A stretch of 11,341 bases of DNA from an uncultured Anaerolineales bacterium (GCA_913031335.1 CAJWGI010000018.1:1-11341), one strand, 5' to 3'. Numbered from the stretch's first letter, positions 1 through 6,984 are shown. Notes: a model not told the origin generated them from the letters alone. Numbers and translations are program-made.

Positions 1-20
1 CCCCCCCCAAAAAAAAAAAA
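1..20. repeat. C8-A12 homopolymer junction at window edge
   Basis: Eight C residues are followed directly by twelve A residues, ending five bases before the ATG of the first gene. The tract occupies the place where a ribosome binding site would be expected, and no Shine-Dalgarno sequence is visible. It may be a genuine low-complexity leader, a slippage-prone tract, or a sequencing or contig-end artefact. The sequence alone does not separate these. Confidence 0.6.
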
Positions 21-25
21 CAATC

Positions 26-631
26 ATGGCAATAAAAGCACTCATTTTCGACTTCGGCGGCGTGGTGATGCGAACGAAGGGCAACGGCCCGCGCCGGTAT
101 TGGAAAGAACGGCTTGGCATGGATGAGTGGGATCTCGCGCGGCTCGTCTTCGGCAATCCGGTCGCCGATCGCGCCATGATCGGGCAGGCGACGGATGCGG
201 AAGCGTGGGACTACGTCCGGGCGGAACTCGGAATTTCGGAAGTGGAAGTGAACGATGTGCGCGACTTCTTCTTCTCCGGGGATAGGATCGATTTAACCCT
301 GACGGACTTCGTCACCGCACGGCGTGGCCGGTACCGGACGGCAATCCTGAGCAATGCGTGGCTTAGCGCGCGACAGTTGTTCGGCCTTTATCCTGCGGTA
401 CAGGAGGCGTTTGAAATTTGGGTCATATCCGCCGAGGAGGGCGTCGCCAAGCCGGACGCGAAAATCTATCAACGCACCCTCGCGCGGCTTGCGGTGGAAC
501 CGTCGGAAGCCGTCTTCGTGGACGATTTTGAGGAAAACGCGGACGCCGCACAGGCGCTCGGCATGCACGCAATCCACTTTCAGAGCGACACCGACATCGC
601 CGTCGAAATGACGAAACTGGGAGTGAAATAA
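26..631 (+). CDS. HAD-superfamily hydrolase (subfamily IA, YihX-like)
   Basis: This 201-residue protein is a haloacid-dehalogenase-fold hydrolase, probably a soluble cytoplasmic phosphatase of unknown substrate. All four HAD motifs are visible. Motif I is F-D-F-G-G-V-V with the nucleophile Asp9, motif II is L-S-N with Ser109, motif III is Lys142 in A-K-P-D, and motif IV is Asp166-Asp167. The second Asp of the usual DxD motif is Gly11, a variation known in the YihX-like and epoxide-hydrolase-N-terminal-like branch. The cap between motifs I and II (about residues 15-100) is small and helical. The ATG at 26 starts immediately before the conserved beta strand, so it is probably correct despite lacking a Shine-Dalgarno sequence. 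It ends five bases before the methyltransferase gene and may be co-transcribed with it. Nothing in the sequence links its activity to methyl transfer. Confidence 0.85.
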   Translation: MAIKALIFDFGGVVMRTKGNGPRRYWKERLGMDEWDLARLVFGNPVADRAMIGQATDAEAWDYVRAELGISEVEVNDVRDFFFSGDRIDLTLTDFVTARRGRYRTAILSNAWLSARQLFGLYPAVQEAFEIWVISAEEGVAKPDAKIYQRTLARLAVEPSEAVFVDDFEENADAAQALGMHAIHFQSDTDIAVEMTKLGVK

Positions 632-636
632 CTGAA

Positions 637-2115
637 GTGAGTGAAGTATTGCCAAAACCCACAGCCATGTCAGATAATAGTCCGTTTAAAATCCTTACCG
701 AGGATCAAATCCAGAGTATTCATCAAACGGCGCTTGGCTTGCTTGAAGAAATTGGCGTCTTAGTCAAAGAGCCGCGCGCACGGCGCTACTTCAAGCAGGC
801 CGGCGCCGTCGTCGATGAGGACAACATGCGGGTGCGGATTCAGCCCGATATCGTCGCAGAGGCCATCAAGCAGGCCCCCTCTCGTTTCACGCTCCATGCC
901 CGCAAACCAGACAATACCGTCGAAGTCGATTACCGACGGCTGCACATCGAACCGATGATCGGGCGTCTCAACATTCTCGACCTCGACACAGGCGAGCGCC
1001 GCCGCACCAGCATCACGGATGTGGCAAACTTGGTGCGTGTGGCCGACGCCATGGAGAACTACCATCTGCTCCACAGCGGGGCGATTATGCCCAGCATCGA
1101 GGGCGTTTCGCTGCACGCCGCGCACGTGAATGGGTATCTCACCAGCGTGCGCAACACCGGAAAGGTCGTCAAGGCTTCGTCGCGCGGGCGGGAGACGGCG
1201 GAGGATTGTATCCGTATGGCCGCTGTCGTAGCCGGCGGCGAAGAGGCACTGCGGCAGCGCCCAAACGTCTTCACGACCGTAAACCCGGTTGCGCCGCTGC
1301 AGCACGATCAAGGTCTAACCGAAGGCTTGATAGAATACGCTTCGTATGGCCTGCCCATCGACGTCACCAGCGAGCCGCAGGCGGGGGCAACCGCGCCTGT
1401 CACCCTGGCCGGCCTGCTCGCACAGCAGACGGCCGATGTGCTCAGCGGAATCACGTTGGCGCAACTTGTGAATCCCGGCACGCCGGTATGGTATGGCACG
1501 TGTGGCGCGATCATGGACATGAAGCTGGGCGCGATTGCATTGGGAGCAGTCGAAGCCGGTCTGATCAATGCTGCCTCGGCGCAGTTAGCTGCCCACTACA
1601 ACATTCCATGCCGGGGCACCGGTGCTGCAACGGAGTCAAAACTTCTCGACATACAGGCCGGGTACGAGAAAGCCATCACGCTGCTCATGGCAGCGCTGGG
1701 GGGCATCAATTGCATTTTCTACCCGGGCGTCCTCGAACACGCTTTGACCATCAGCCTTGAAAGCCTGGTGATCGACAACGAAATCTGCGGTATGGCCCTG
1801 CGCGCTTTGCGAGGCATCGAGGTTAACGCCGATACTTTGGCAGTACCGGTGATTGAAGCGGTGGGGCCGGGAGGCAACTTTCTGGGCCAGCGCCACACGT
1901 TGAACTTCCTGCAACAAGAGCAATTCATGCCCAGTCTCAGCAACCGCCAAACTCGCGAGGACTGGCTTTCGAGAGCGGGTGGCAAGTCAGGTTGGGAGCG
2001 CGCCAAAGACGAAGTGCGACGCATCCTGGCTGAGCATGAGCCTCCACCATTAGACGCAAGTGTCGAGGCGGAATTGGAGCGCATTGTGGGTGAAGTCGAG
2101 GCCCGACAAAGGTGA
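637..2115 (+). CDS. MttB-superfamily corrinoid methyltransferase, non-pyrrolysine
   Basis: This 492-residue protein belongs to the trimethylamine methyltransferase (MttB) superfamily. These TIM-barrel enzymes move a methyl group from a quaternary or tertiary amine to the Co(I) of a partner corrinoid protein. Family-like blocks include the G-A-T-A-P-V-T-L-A-G segment near residue 250, the L-V-N-P-G-T-P-V-W-Y strand, and T-E-S-K...D-x-Q-A-G-Y-E-K around residues 332-344. Pyl334 of Methanosarcina MttB falls in about this last region. Here the frame is open, with ordinary residues (R326 to K335) and no amber codon. Characterised Pyl-less members act on glycine betaine (MtgB), proline betaine (MtpB) or carnitine (MtcB), so a quaternary amine is the likeliest substrate class. 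The start taken is GTG 637, with GGGAG at 619-623 rather far upstream. ATG 667 is an alternative that would remove 10 residues. A corrinoid protein gene and a second methyltransferase follow two genes downstream. Confidence 0.9.
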   Translation: MSEVLPKPTAMSDNSPFKILTEDQIQSIHQTALGLLEEIGVLVKEPRARRYFKQAGAVVDEDNMRVRIQPDIVAEAIKQAPSRFTLHARKPDNTVEVDYRRLHIEPMIGRLNILDLDTGERRRTSITDVANLVRVADAMENYHLLHSGAIMPSIEGVSLHAAHVNGYLTSVRNTGKVVKASSRGRETAEDCIRMAAVVAGGEEALRQRPNVFTTVNPVAPLQHDQGLTEGLIEYASYGLPIDVTSEPQAGATAPVTLAGLLAQQTADVLSGITLAQLVNPGTPVWYGTCGAIMDMKLGAIALGAVEAGLINAASAQLAAHYNIPCRGTGAATESKLLDIQAGYEKAITLLMAALGGINCIFYPGVLEHALTISLESLVIDNEICGMALRALRGIEVNADTLAVPVIEAVGPGGNFLGQRHTLNFLQQEQFMPSLSNRQTREDWLSRAGGKSGWERAKDEVRRILAEHEPPPLDASVEAELERIVGEVEARQR

Positions 2116-2121
2116 AACACA

Positions 2122-2160
2122 AAGCGTGAAACGTGAAAATGCGCCACACGCTTCACACTT
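2122..2160 (+). repeat. Imperfect intercistronic inverted repeat (hairpin)
   Basis: The 56-base gap between the MttB-like gene and the next gene contains an imperfect palindrome. The arm AAG-C-GTGAA-A-CGTG (2122-2135) pairs with CACG-C-TTCAC-A-CTT (2147-2160), giving 12 base pairs with two mismatches around an 11-base loop. No T-run follows, so a classical rho-independent terminator is unlikely. It may be an mRNA-stabilising or processing hairpin, or part of a dispersed intergenic repeat. The sequence upstream also repeats GTGAAA three times. Confidence 0.55.
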
Positions 2161-2171
2161 GAGATGATGCT

Positions 2172-3203
2172 ATGCAACAACACGAAATTGAATTTCTCTA
2201 TCTCACCCAGGATGACGTGCGCGCGGCCGGCCTGACGATGGCGCTGGCTTTGGAAGCCGTCGAGAAAACTTTCCGGCTCTACGCCGAGGGCAAGATCAAC
2301 ATGCCGCACAAAACAGTGCTTGACCTGGGAGAGCGGGAGCGCGGGCGCGTCAACGCTATGCCGGCATACGTCGGTGGCGAGTTCGACGTATGCGGCATCA
2401 AGTGGATCGCCGGCTTTCCTCATAATCCGATCAAACATAATCTACCTCGAGGCATTGGCCTGCTCTTGATCAACGACGCGTGGACCGGCGTGCCCTTGGC
2501 CATCATGGATGCGACATTGATTAGCGCCATGCGTACCGGTGCGGCTACCGGCGTCGGCGCAAAGTACCTCGCGCGGTCGGAGTCCGAGGTAGTTGCGCTG
2601 ATCGGCGCAGGCGTGCAGGCGCGCACCCAGCTTGAAGCTTTGCAGGCGACCGTGCCTGGTTTGCGCCGGGCGCGCGCCTACGATGTGCGCGCCGAAACGG
2701 CGCACGCCTTTGCGGTCGAGATGCGTGCGGCGCTGGGTATGGATGTGCAAGCGGTGGATACGCCGCAGGAAGCTGTCGAGGGTGCGGACGTGATCGTGAC
2801 CGCCACCGTGGCCGACGAGCCGATCGTGAAAGATGCCTGGGTGAAGCCCGGCAGCCTGTTTGCGCACGTCGGTTCGTACCAGGAGGAAGAGGAGGCCGTC
2901 GTCGTAAACGCCGACATGCTTGTGGTCGACGACTGGGAGACTGTGCTGCACCGGGAGACGCCCATTCTGGCGAAGATGTTCTTGGCAGGCCGGTTATCGG
3001 AAGCGGACATCCACGCCGACCTGGGCGAGATCATCCTGGGCCGGAAACCCGGCCGGCGCGCGGAGAGCGAGCGTATTTTCTACGCACCTATTGGAATGGG
3101 GAGTGAGGATGTCGCCGTTGGATGGGAGGTCTATCGGCTGGCTCAAGAGAAGGGTCTGGGCCGACGCCTGCCGCTTTTTGACTATAATCATGGGAGAGGA
3201 TAG
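2172..3203 (+). CDS. Ornithine cyclodeaminase/mu-crystallin family NAD(P)-dependent enzyme
   Basis: This 343-residue protein has the two-domain fold of the ornithine cyclodeaminase/mu-crystallin family. That family includes ornithine cyclodeaminase, alanine dehydrogenase and ketimine reductases. Visible hallmarks are Lys77 in G-I-K-W, Arg121 in the M-R-T-G-A-A-T-G-V-G segment, and the Rossmann loop I-G-A-G-V-Q-A (144-150). True ornithine cyclodeaminases have a catalytic Asp in a G-G-D-C-P-G-K-T-E-L type motif. Here the matching stretch is V-G-S-Y-Q-E-E-E-E (233-241), so the Asp is replaced, as in mu-crystallin. Ornithine cyclisation is therefore doubtful, and imine reduction or N-methylamino-acid dehydrogenation is more plausible. 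The stop TAG at 3201-3203 abuts the ATG of the corrinoid protein gene, so the two are almost certainly co-transcribed. This links the enzyme to the demethylation pathway. Its substrate is unknown. Confidence 0.85.
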   Translation: MQQHEIEFLYLTQDDVRAAGLTMALALEAVEKTFRLYAEGKINMPHKTVLDLGERERGRVNAMPAYVGGEFDVCGIKWIAGFPHNPIKHNLPRGIGLLLINDAWTGVPLAIMDATLISAMRTGAATGVGAKYLARSESEVVALIGAGVQARTQLEALQATVPGLRRARAYDVRAETAHAFAVEMRAALGMDVQAVDTPQEAVEGADVIVTATVADEPIVKDAWVKPGSLFAHVGSYQEEEEAVVVNADMLVVDDWETVLHRETPILAKMFLAGRLSEADIHADLGEIILGRKPGRRAESERIFYAPIGMGSEDVAVGWEVYRLAQEKGLGRRLPLFDYNHGRG

Positions 3204-3875
3204 ATGTCTAAACATGACGATATTATCGAGCGCATGCAGGAGAGCATTATTGAGGCAGAAGAGGAAGATGCTGAGGCCGCCGCCGAGGCAGCCCTGGCCG
3301 CTGGGATGGATCCGCTCGACGCGGTCGAGAAAGGCTTTGCAGAACCAATCCGTAATTTGGGTGAGGCGTTCAATCGGATGGAGATTTTCCTGCCCCAACT
3401 CGTTCTTAGCGCCGCGGCAATGAAGGCGGGCCTCAGCGTGTTGGAGCCAGCCCTCAAAGCCCGCGCCGACTACGAGGCATCCCGCAAAGGGACGGTCGCA
3501 ATTGGCACAGTCGAAGGCGATATTCACGACATCGGCAAGACGGTCGTCATCGCTATGCTACGTTCTGCCGGTTACGAAGTCCACGACCTGGGGGCGGATG
3601 TACCCATGCCCAATTTCCTGCAAGTGGCCCAACAAGTCAAGGCCGATGTCATTGCTATGTCAGCGCTGCTTTCCACTACGATGCTTCGGCAGCGTGACCT
3701 TATCGAGTTGATGGAGATAAAGGGTGTGCGCGGCATGTATTACGTGATTGTCGGCGGCGCGCCGGTGAACGAGAGCTGGGCGCGGGAAATCGGTGCCGAC
3801 GCCTTCGCGCTCGACGCCTTTGAGACAGTGGCAGTGCTGAATGCACGCGAACGATTGGAGTCATCTAATGCTTAA
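3204..3875 (+). CDS. Corrinoid (methyl-carrier) protein, MtbC/MtgC type
   Basis: This 223-residue protein is the B12-carrying partner of the flanking methyltransferases, shuttling the methyl group on cobalt in the cytoplasm. Residues 1-90 form the helical methionine-synthase-type cap domain, with the F-A-E-P-I-R-N-L-G-E and F-L-P-Q-L-V-L-S-A stretches typical of methylamine corrinoid proteins. Residues 95-215 form the Rossmann-like B12-binding domain. The D-I-H-D-I-G motif (Asp106, His108, Gly111) supplies the lower cobalt ligand His108. The S-A-L-L-S-T-T-M and V-G-G-A-P-V loops follow. The length is normal for the family. The start is well supported, because GGGAGAGGA (3192-3200) precedes the ATG and overlaps the end of the upstream gene. 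The gene lies between the MttB-like and MtmB-like genes, and it is the only corrinoid protein visible, so both enzymes may use it. Confidence 0.93.
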   Translation: MSKHDDIIERMQESIIEAEEEDAEAAAEAALAAGMDPLDAVEKGFAEPIRNLGEAFNRMEIFLPQLVLSAAAMKAGLSVLEPALKARADYEASRKGTVAIGTVEGDIHDIGKTVVIAMLRSAGYEVHDLGADVPMPNFLQVAQQVKADVIAMSALLSTTMLRQRDLIELMEIKGVRGMYYVIVGGAPVNESWAREIGADAFALDAFETVAVLNARERLESSNA

Positions 3876-5235
3876 CTACCTTGAAGCTATCAAACGAGCC
3901 GAGACCGGGCCTATGTCAATGTCTGACGATTTCGCCATACAGCTCATTGCGAAGAAAGTGACAGAGCTGCAGAGGAAGTACGATATTCGTTATGATCCTG
4001 ACGTACGCGTCAATACTGACGACGACCTGGCCGACCGCGTCTGGCAAGCTGGACGCGAATTGATCCTCCACACGGGGCTTTTTAGTCTCAACAGCCGGCG
4101 CCGGATCATGTTCGACGAGCAGGAAATCGACGAGACGCTGGCGGCCGTCAGGCCCGAGTTCACTGCCGGCGAAGGCAAAGATGCCGCGCACGTCTACCGG
4201 CGCGACGTAGAGGACACACGCCCCCCGGTGATCTTCGGTGGACCGTTCAATGCTGACGTTCACGAAGACATGTTTGTCAAGCTCAACGAGGCATTCGCAA
4301 GTGAACCCTTAGTTGACGTGCTGCTTCTGCCCGGCTACCTCAAGAACTTGGATGGCATCGACATTCGCCCAAACTCTGGGCTTTCGACTCGCGCTGCCAT
4401 GCTGTACGGTCGGTGGTCACGTGAGGCAATCGATCGCGCTGGTCGACCTGGGATGCCGATCGTTGGGCACGCCGTGATGGCGTTGAACGAAATCGCGTGC
4501 ACAAATGAGGAATGGGGCTTGCGCAAGAATGACTTGCGCGCCTATGCCATCATCTCTGAACTGCAAGTGGACGACGTAACGCTTACGCGGCTTGCTTACT
4601 ACCACGCCATTGGCAGCCCGGTATACATATCGTCTACGCCCCTTATTGGTGGGTTTGGCGGTGGCCCGGATGGCACGGCCATCATTGGCGTAGCGGCACA
4701 TGTTGCATCAGTCATGCTTGGCAGTCATGTCATGCACCTCGGCCCGCAACATATCCAGTTGAAACAACAAACGAATGCGATGTCACTGTGGATGGGCAGC
4801 GTTATCAAGCAAGCCGTGGCACGCAACAGTAAAATGATAAACACGACCAGCGTGACCACCTCCGGCCGGCCAGGGTCACTGCAATATATTTATGAGTTCT
4901 CGGCGTTGGCTCTTAGCGTAGTAACTAGCGGCAGCAATCTTACCGGACCGCGCCCGGCCGAACCACTGGGGTGGAACAATGTTAGCCCATTGATGTGCCG
5001 CCTTTTCGCTGAAGTCGGTCGAGCTGCGGCCAAACTCGACCGGGAAGAGGCAGATCGTATCGTAGAAGCTCTCCACGAAAAATACAAGGATACCATTCAA
5101 TTGAAGGATGCCCCCAAAGGTTTGTCGTTCGAGGCGATGTACGATGTGAACACGCTGCAGCCAAATGAGGGGCACCGCGCGTTATACATGCAAGGGAAGA
5201 CCGAGTTGAGAGAGTTGGGGATTCCGTTGGAATAA
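3868..5235 (+). CDS. MtmB-family methyltransferase with Val at the pyrrolysine position
   Basis: This 455-residue protein is a homologue of monomethylamine:corrinoid methyltransferase MtmB (458 residues in Methanosarcina barkeri). Matching blocks include A-G-R-P-G-M followed by the active-site loop, P-L-I-G-G-F-G-G-G against P-I-F-G-G-Y-A-G-G, and the C-terminal Y-D-V-x-T-x-x-P-x-E. In M. barkeri the loop reads A-G-R-P-G-M-G-V-Pyl-G with Pyl202. Here it reads A-G-R-P-G-M-P-I-V-G, with Val199 (codon GTT, 4462-4464). The enzyme therefore cannot use the pyrrolysine chemistry proposed for methylamine activation, and its substrate is probably not monomethylamine. The start ATG 3868 is chosen because GGAG (3857-3860) lies seven bases upstream and the M-L-N-Y-L-E start fits the family. 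ATG 3841 would add nine residues. The gene overlaps the corrinoid protein gene by eight bases, implying translational coupling and partnership. Confidence 0.9.
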   Translation: MLNYLEAIKRAETGPMSMSDDFAIQLIAKKVTELQRKYDIRYDPDVRVNTDDDLADRVWQAGRELILHTGLFSLNSRRRIMFDEQEIDETLAAVRPEFTAGEGKDAAHVYRRDVEDTRPPVIFGGPFNADVHEDMFVKLNEAFASEPLVDVLLLPGYLKNLDGIDIRPNSGLSTRAAMLYGRWSREAIDRAGRPGMPIVGHAVMALNEIACTNEEWGLRKNDLRAYAIISELQVDDVTLTRLAYYHAIGSPVYISSTPLIGGFGGGPDGTAIIGVAAHVASVMLGSHVMHLGPQHIQLKQQTNAMSLWMGSVIKQAVARNSKMINTTSVTTSGRPGSLQYIYEFSALALSVVTSGSNLTGPRPAEPLGWNNVSPLMCRLFAEVGRAAAKLDREEADRIVEALHEKYKDTIQLKDAPKGLSFEAMYDVNTLQPNEGHRALYMQGKTELRELGIPLE

Positions 5236-5242
5236 TCGTTTG

Positions 5243-5264
5243 CCGGTGCAGAAACTGTGCCCGG
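5243..5264 (+). terminator. Possible transcript-end hairpin after MtmB-like gene
   Basis: CCGG-T-GCA (5243-5250) can pair with TGC-CCGG (5258-5264), leaving one bulged T and a seven-base loop. It begins eight bases after the stop codon of the MtmB-like gene. No clear T-run follows (TTATGAT), so it is at best a weak or rho-assisted terminator, or a 3'-end stabilising stem. Confidence 0.35.
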
Positions 5265-5416
5265 TTATGATGGCGCTAACAGTACCGTAGGGGCACCAAT
5301 GGGCAGACGAGCGAGAGGGTCGTGATGGTAGAAAAGGACCGAATTGTCGGTAGAGGCAAGCGTGAGGGAGCAAGATTATTCCCTGTATAGCGTGTAGAGA
5401 TTCTGCCTACCATGTA

Positions 5417-5441
5417 GTTCTGCGATTAAGCCTAACAGAAC
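5417..5441. repeat. Inverted repeat GTTCTG-N13-CAGAAC
   Basis: GTTCTG (5417-5422) and CAGAAC (5436-5441) form a perfect six-base inverted repeat with a 13-base spacer. The spacer contains a further TTA/TAA pairing. It lies about 40 bases upstream of the -35 element at 5480, a position that would suit an activator site. A chance occurrence is possible. Confidence 0.3.
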
Positions 5442-5479
5442 AAAGTTGGTATCGACATACTCGAATCGACTTACCAGAA

Positions 5480-5509
5480 TTGACATGAGTATTGGTGCAC
5501 GTGTATAGT
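5480..5509 (+). promoter_or_regulatory. Predicted sigma-70-type promoter for DUF362 gene
   Basis: A perfect -35 box TTGACA (5480-5485) is followed after 18 bases by the -10-like TATAGT (5504-5509). Transcription would start near 5516-5518, leaving a leader of about 80 bases before the ATG at 5598. The spacer contains overlapping GTGCAC and CACGTG palindromes. This suggests that the DUF362 gene is transcribed separately from the methyltransferase cluster. Confidence 0.5.
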
Positions 5510-5597
5510 ATAAAAGCGGTGGCGTCAACGAAGTGCCAGATAAGCTCGTGATCCTTAGCACTCGAATATCAGTTGCTGACGGCTAACTTTCTAAAAG

Positions 5598-6878
5598 ATG
5601 AATAGGGACTCCGCTGCACAAGTGTATCTGGTCGCATGTGATCGTTACGTACCTCTAGCTATCAAGGAGGGCGTACAGGCTGCATCTGAGGCACTGGGCA
5701 TATCGCTCAATGGCCTTAGAGATGCAGTGTTGCACGTTGACTGCCGGTGGGTACACCCGCGTTATGCTCCTAGCGCTTACGTCCATACTGACTTGATTAG
5801 GGGCTTGGCGGGCACACTACCAGCAGGTACTCTCACCATCGGAGCACGCAGCCGGGTCAGATTTCCCACACGCTACAGCTTCCGCCAGGCGGGATATGCC
5901 CAAGTAGCTACTGCACTCAACGCCCGATTGACGCAATTCGATGAGGTCGCGACTGGGACAGTTGAGCTTAGTCAACCAACAACTATGCAACCGAAAATTG
6001 AGCTACCTGTCCCCTGGCTGCAGGCCGCGTTCACCATTTCCATCCCGAAACTAACGAGTAGCACGTTAGTGCCCTTTGCCGGCGCGATGCGTCACTTCCA
6101 GAATCTATTGCCAGCACAGCTTCAGACAGAGAATCACCATCTCCTTCCTAAAAAAATGGTGGATTTGCTCTCCGCGGTCTCGCCAAACCTGATTGTGGTG
6201 GACGCGATTCAGGCGCTGCACAAAGGGGGCGAACTATCCGGCGAGCCGGTAGATTTAGGTGTCTTGATCGTGGGTACGGATGCAGTAGCCGTGGATATGA
6301 TTTGCGCAGTTGCGCTTGGCCTAGAACCGGAACAGGTAAACTTCATACGGGAGGCATCTGCGCGCGGCATCGGGCCGAAAAACTTGGACGCCGTTTCCGT
6401 GCTTGGAGATCTTAGCTTGGGGGAGTTACAAGCGCGAGCGCAACGGGTGAAATTGCTCGATCCAAACCCTGCAAAATACCCGCTGCCAGAACAAATTAAG
6501 GTTGTGCGCTCGGCAAAGGCCCGCAACTCGGGCGTTTCTGGAGATTTAACGGATGCACTGCTAATGTTGGAACGGGCAGGAGTAAGTCTGAATGGTTCCC
6601 GCGAGACCGCTATTATCATCGGCGCAGTCTCAGAAATACCGCGGGGAAAATCCGATTACGCCACAATCATCTTCCTCGACGATACCTCTCGTGGTGAATA
6701 CAGCGGCTACAGCCGGGTCGTGCGCTTACGAGGCCGCAACATACCTCTTAGCCAGTTGTTTCATGAGGTGCCGTACGCTATGAAAGTAACCAACGTCCGC
6801 GCCGAGCTCAGCGCCGGATTCCTTTTCGACAAGTGGAAGGCCGGTCTAGCGAAAACATGGAGGCGCGGGATCGCGTAA
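5598..6878 (+). CDS. DUF362-family protein of unknown function
   Basis: This 426-residue protein resembles the DUF362 family, whose biochemical role is unknown. The N-terminus (residues 8-35) has the family pattern of a short strand followed by a helix ending in A-L-G. The S-I-P-K-L segment near residues 148-152 and the G-A-M-R-H-F-Q-N-L-L helix (162-171) match the family's central block. The V-V-D-A-I-Q-A stretch (Asp202) and V-G-T-D-A-V-A-V-D (Asp228, Asp233) match the most conserved C-terminal core. Some DUF362 proteins carry 4Fe-4S ferredoxin motifs, but no CxxCxxC cluster is present here. The final 100 or so residues form a further alpha/beta region that I cannot assign. No signal peptide or membrane segment is obvious. 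The start lacks a good ribosome binding site. Codon choice looks more AT-leaning (TTA, CTA, AGT) than in the neighbours, which may mean a different history. It has its own promoter, so any link to either neighbouring pathway is unproven. Confidence 0.72.
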   Translation: MNRDSAAQVYLVACDRYVPLAIKEGVQAASEALGISLNGLRDAVLHVDCRWVHPRYAPSAYVHTDLIRGLAGTLPAGTLTIGARSRVRFPTRYSFRQAGYAQVATALNARLTQFDEVATGTVELSQPTTMQPKIELPVPWLQAAFTISIPKLTSSTLVPFAGAMRHFQNLLPAQLQTENHHLLPKKMVDLLSAVSPNLIVVDAIQALHKGGELSGEPVDLGVLIVGTDAVAVDMICAVALGLEPEQVNFIREASARGIGPKNLDAVSVLGDLSLGELQARAQRVKLLDPNPAKYPLPEQIKVVRSAKARNSGVSGDLTDALLMLERAGVSLNGSRETAIIIGAVSEIPRGKSDYATIIFLDDTSRGEYSGYSRVVRLRGRNIPLSQLFHEVPYAMKVTNVRAELSAGFLFDKWKAGLAKTWRRGIA

Positions 6879-6984
6879 CGGATTGTTCGTCGCTGTGTTA
6901 CCACATATATGCAATGCTGGGGAGGTGCGAATGGAAAGATGAACAACTACTCACTAGTCACGCGCAGTAAAGGCAGAGGTGTGC

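Larger units (their letters stand above)
5236..5597. other. 362-base gene-free region between methyltransferase cluster and DUF362 gene
   Basis: No convincing gene is seen on either strand. The region holds a hairpin just after the MtmB-like stop codon (5243-5264), an inverted repeat (5417-5441) and a sigma-70-like promoter (5480-5509). It looks less GC-rich than the flanking coding sequence. One 21-codon ORF (5325-5390) has a GAGAGGG upstream but no other sign of being real. Confidence 0.6.

Noticed and set aside
1719..2438. 239-codon minus-strand open frame spanning the MttB-like gene end and the oxidoreductase start
   Set aside because: It lies opposite two well-supported genes, has no ribosome site of note, and shows no family motifs.
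3201..3203. TAG stop of the oxidoreductase gene as a possible pyrrolysine codon
   Set aside because: The stop falls at the normal family C-terminus and directly abuts the corrinoid protein start. Both methyltransferases here lack amber codons, so there is no sign of a Pyl code.
5325..5390. 21-codon ORF with GAGAGGG five bases upstream in the long intergenic region
   Set aside because: It is too short, has no recognisable similarity, and ends well before the predicted promoter. The ribosome-site match could easily be chance.
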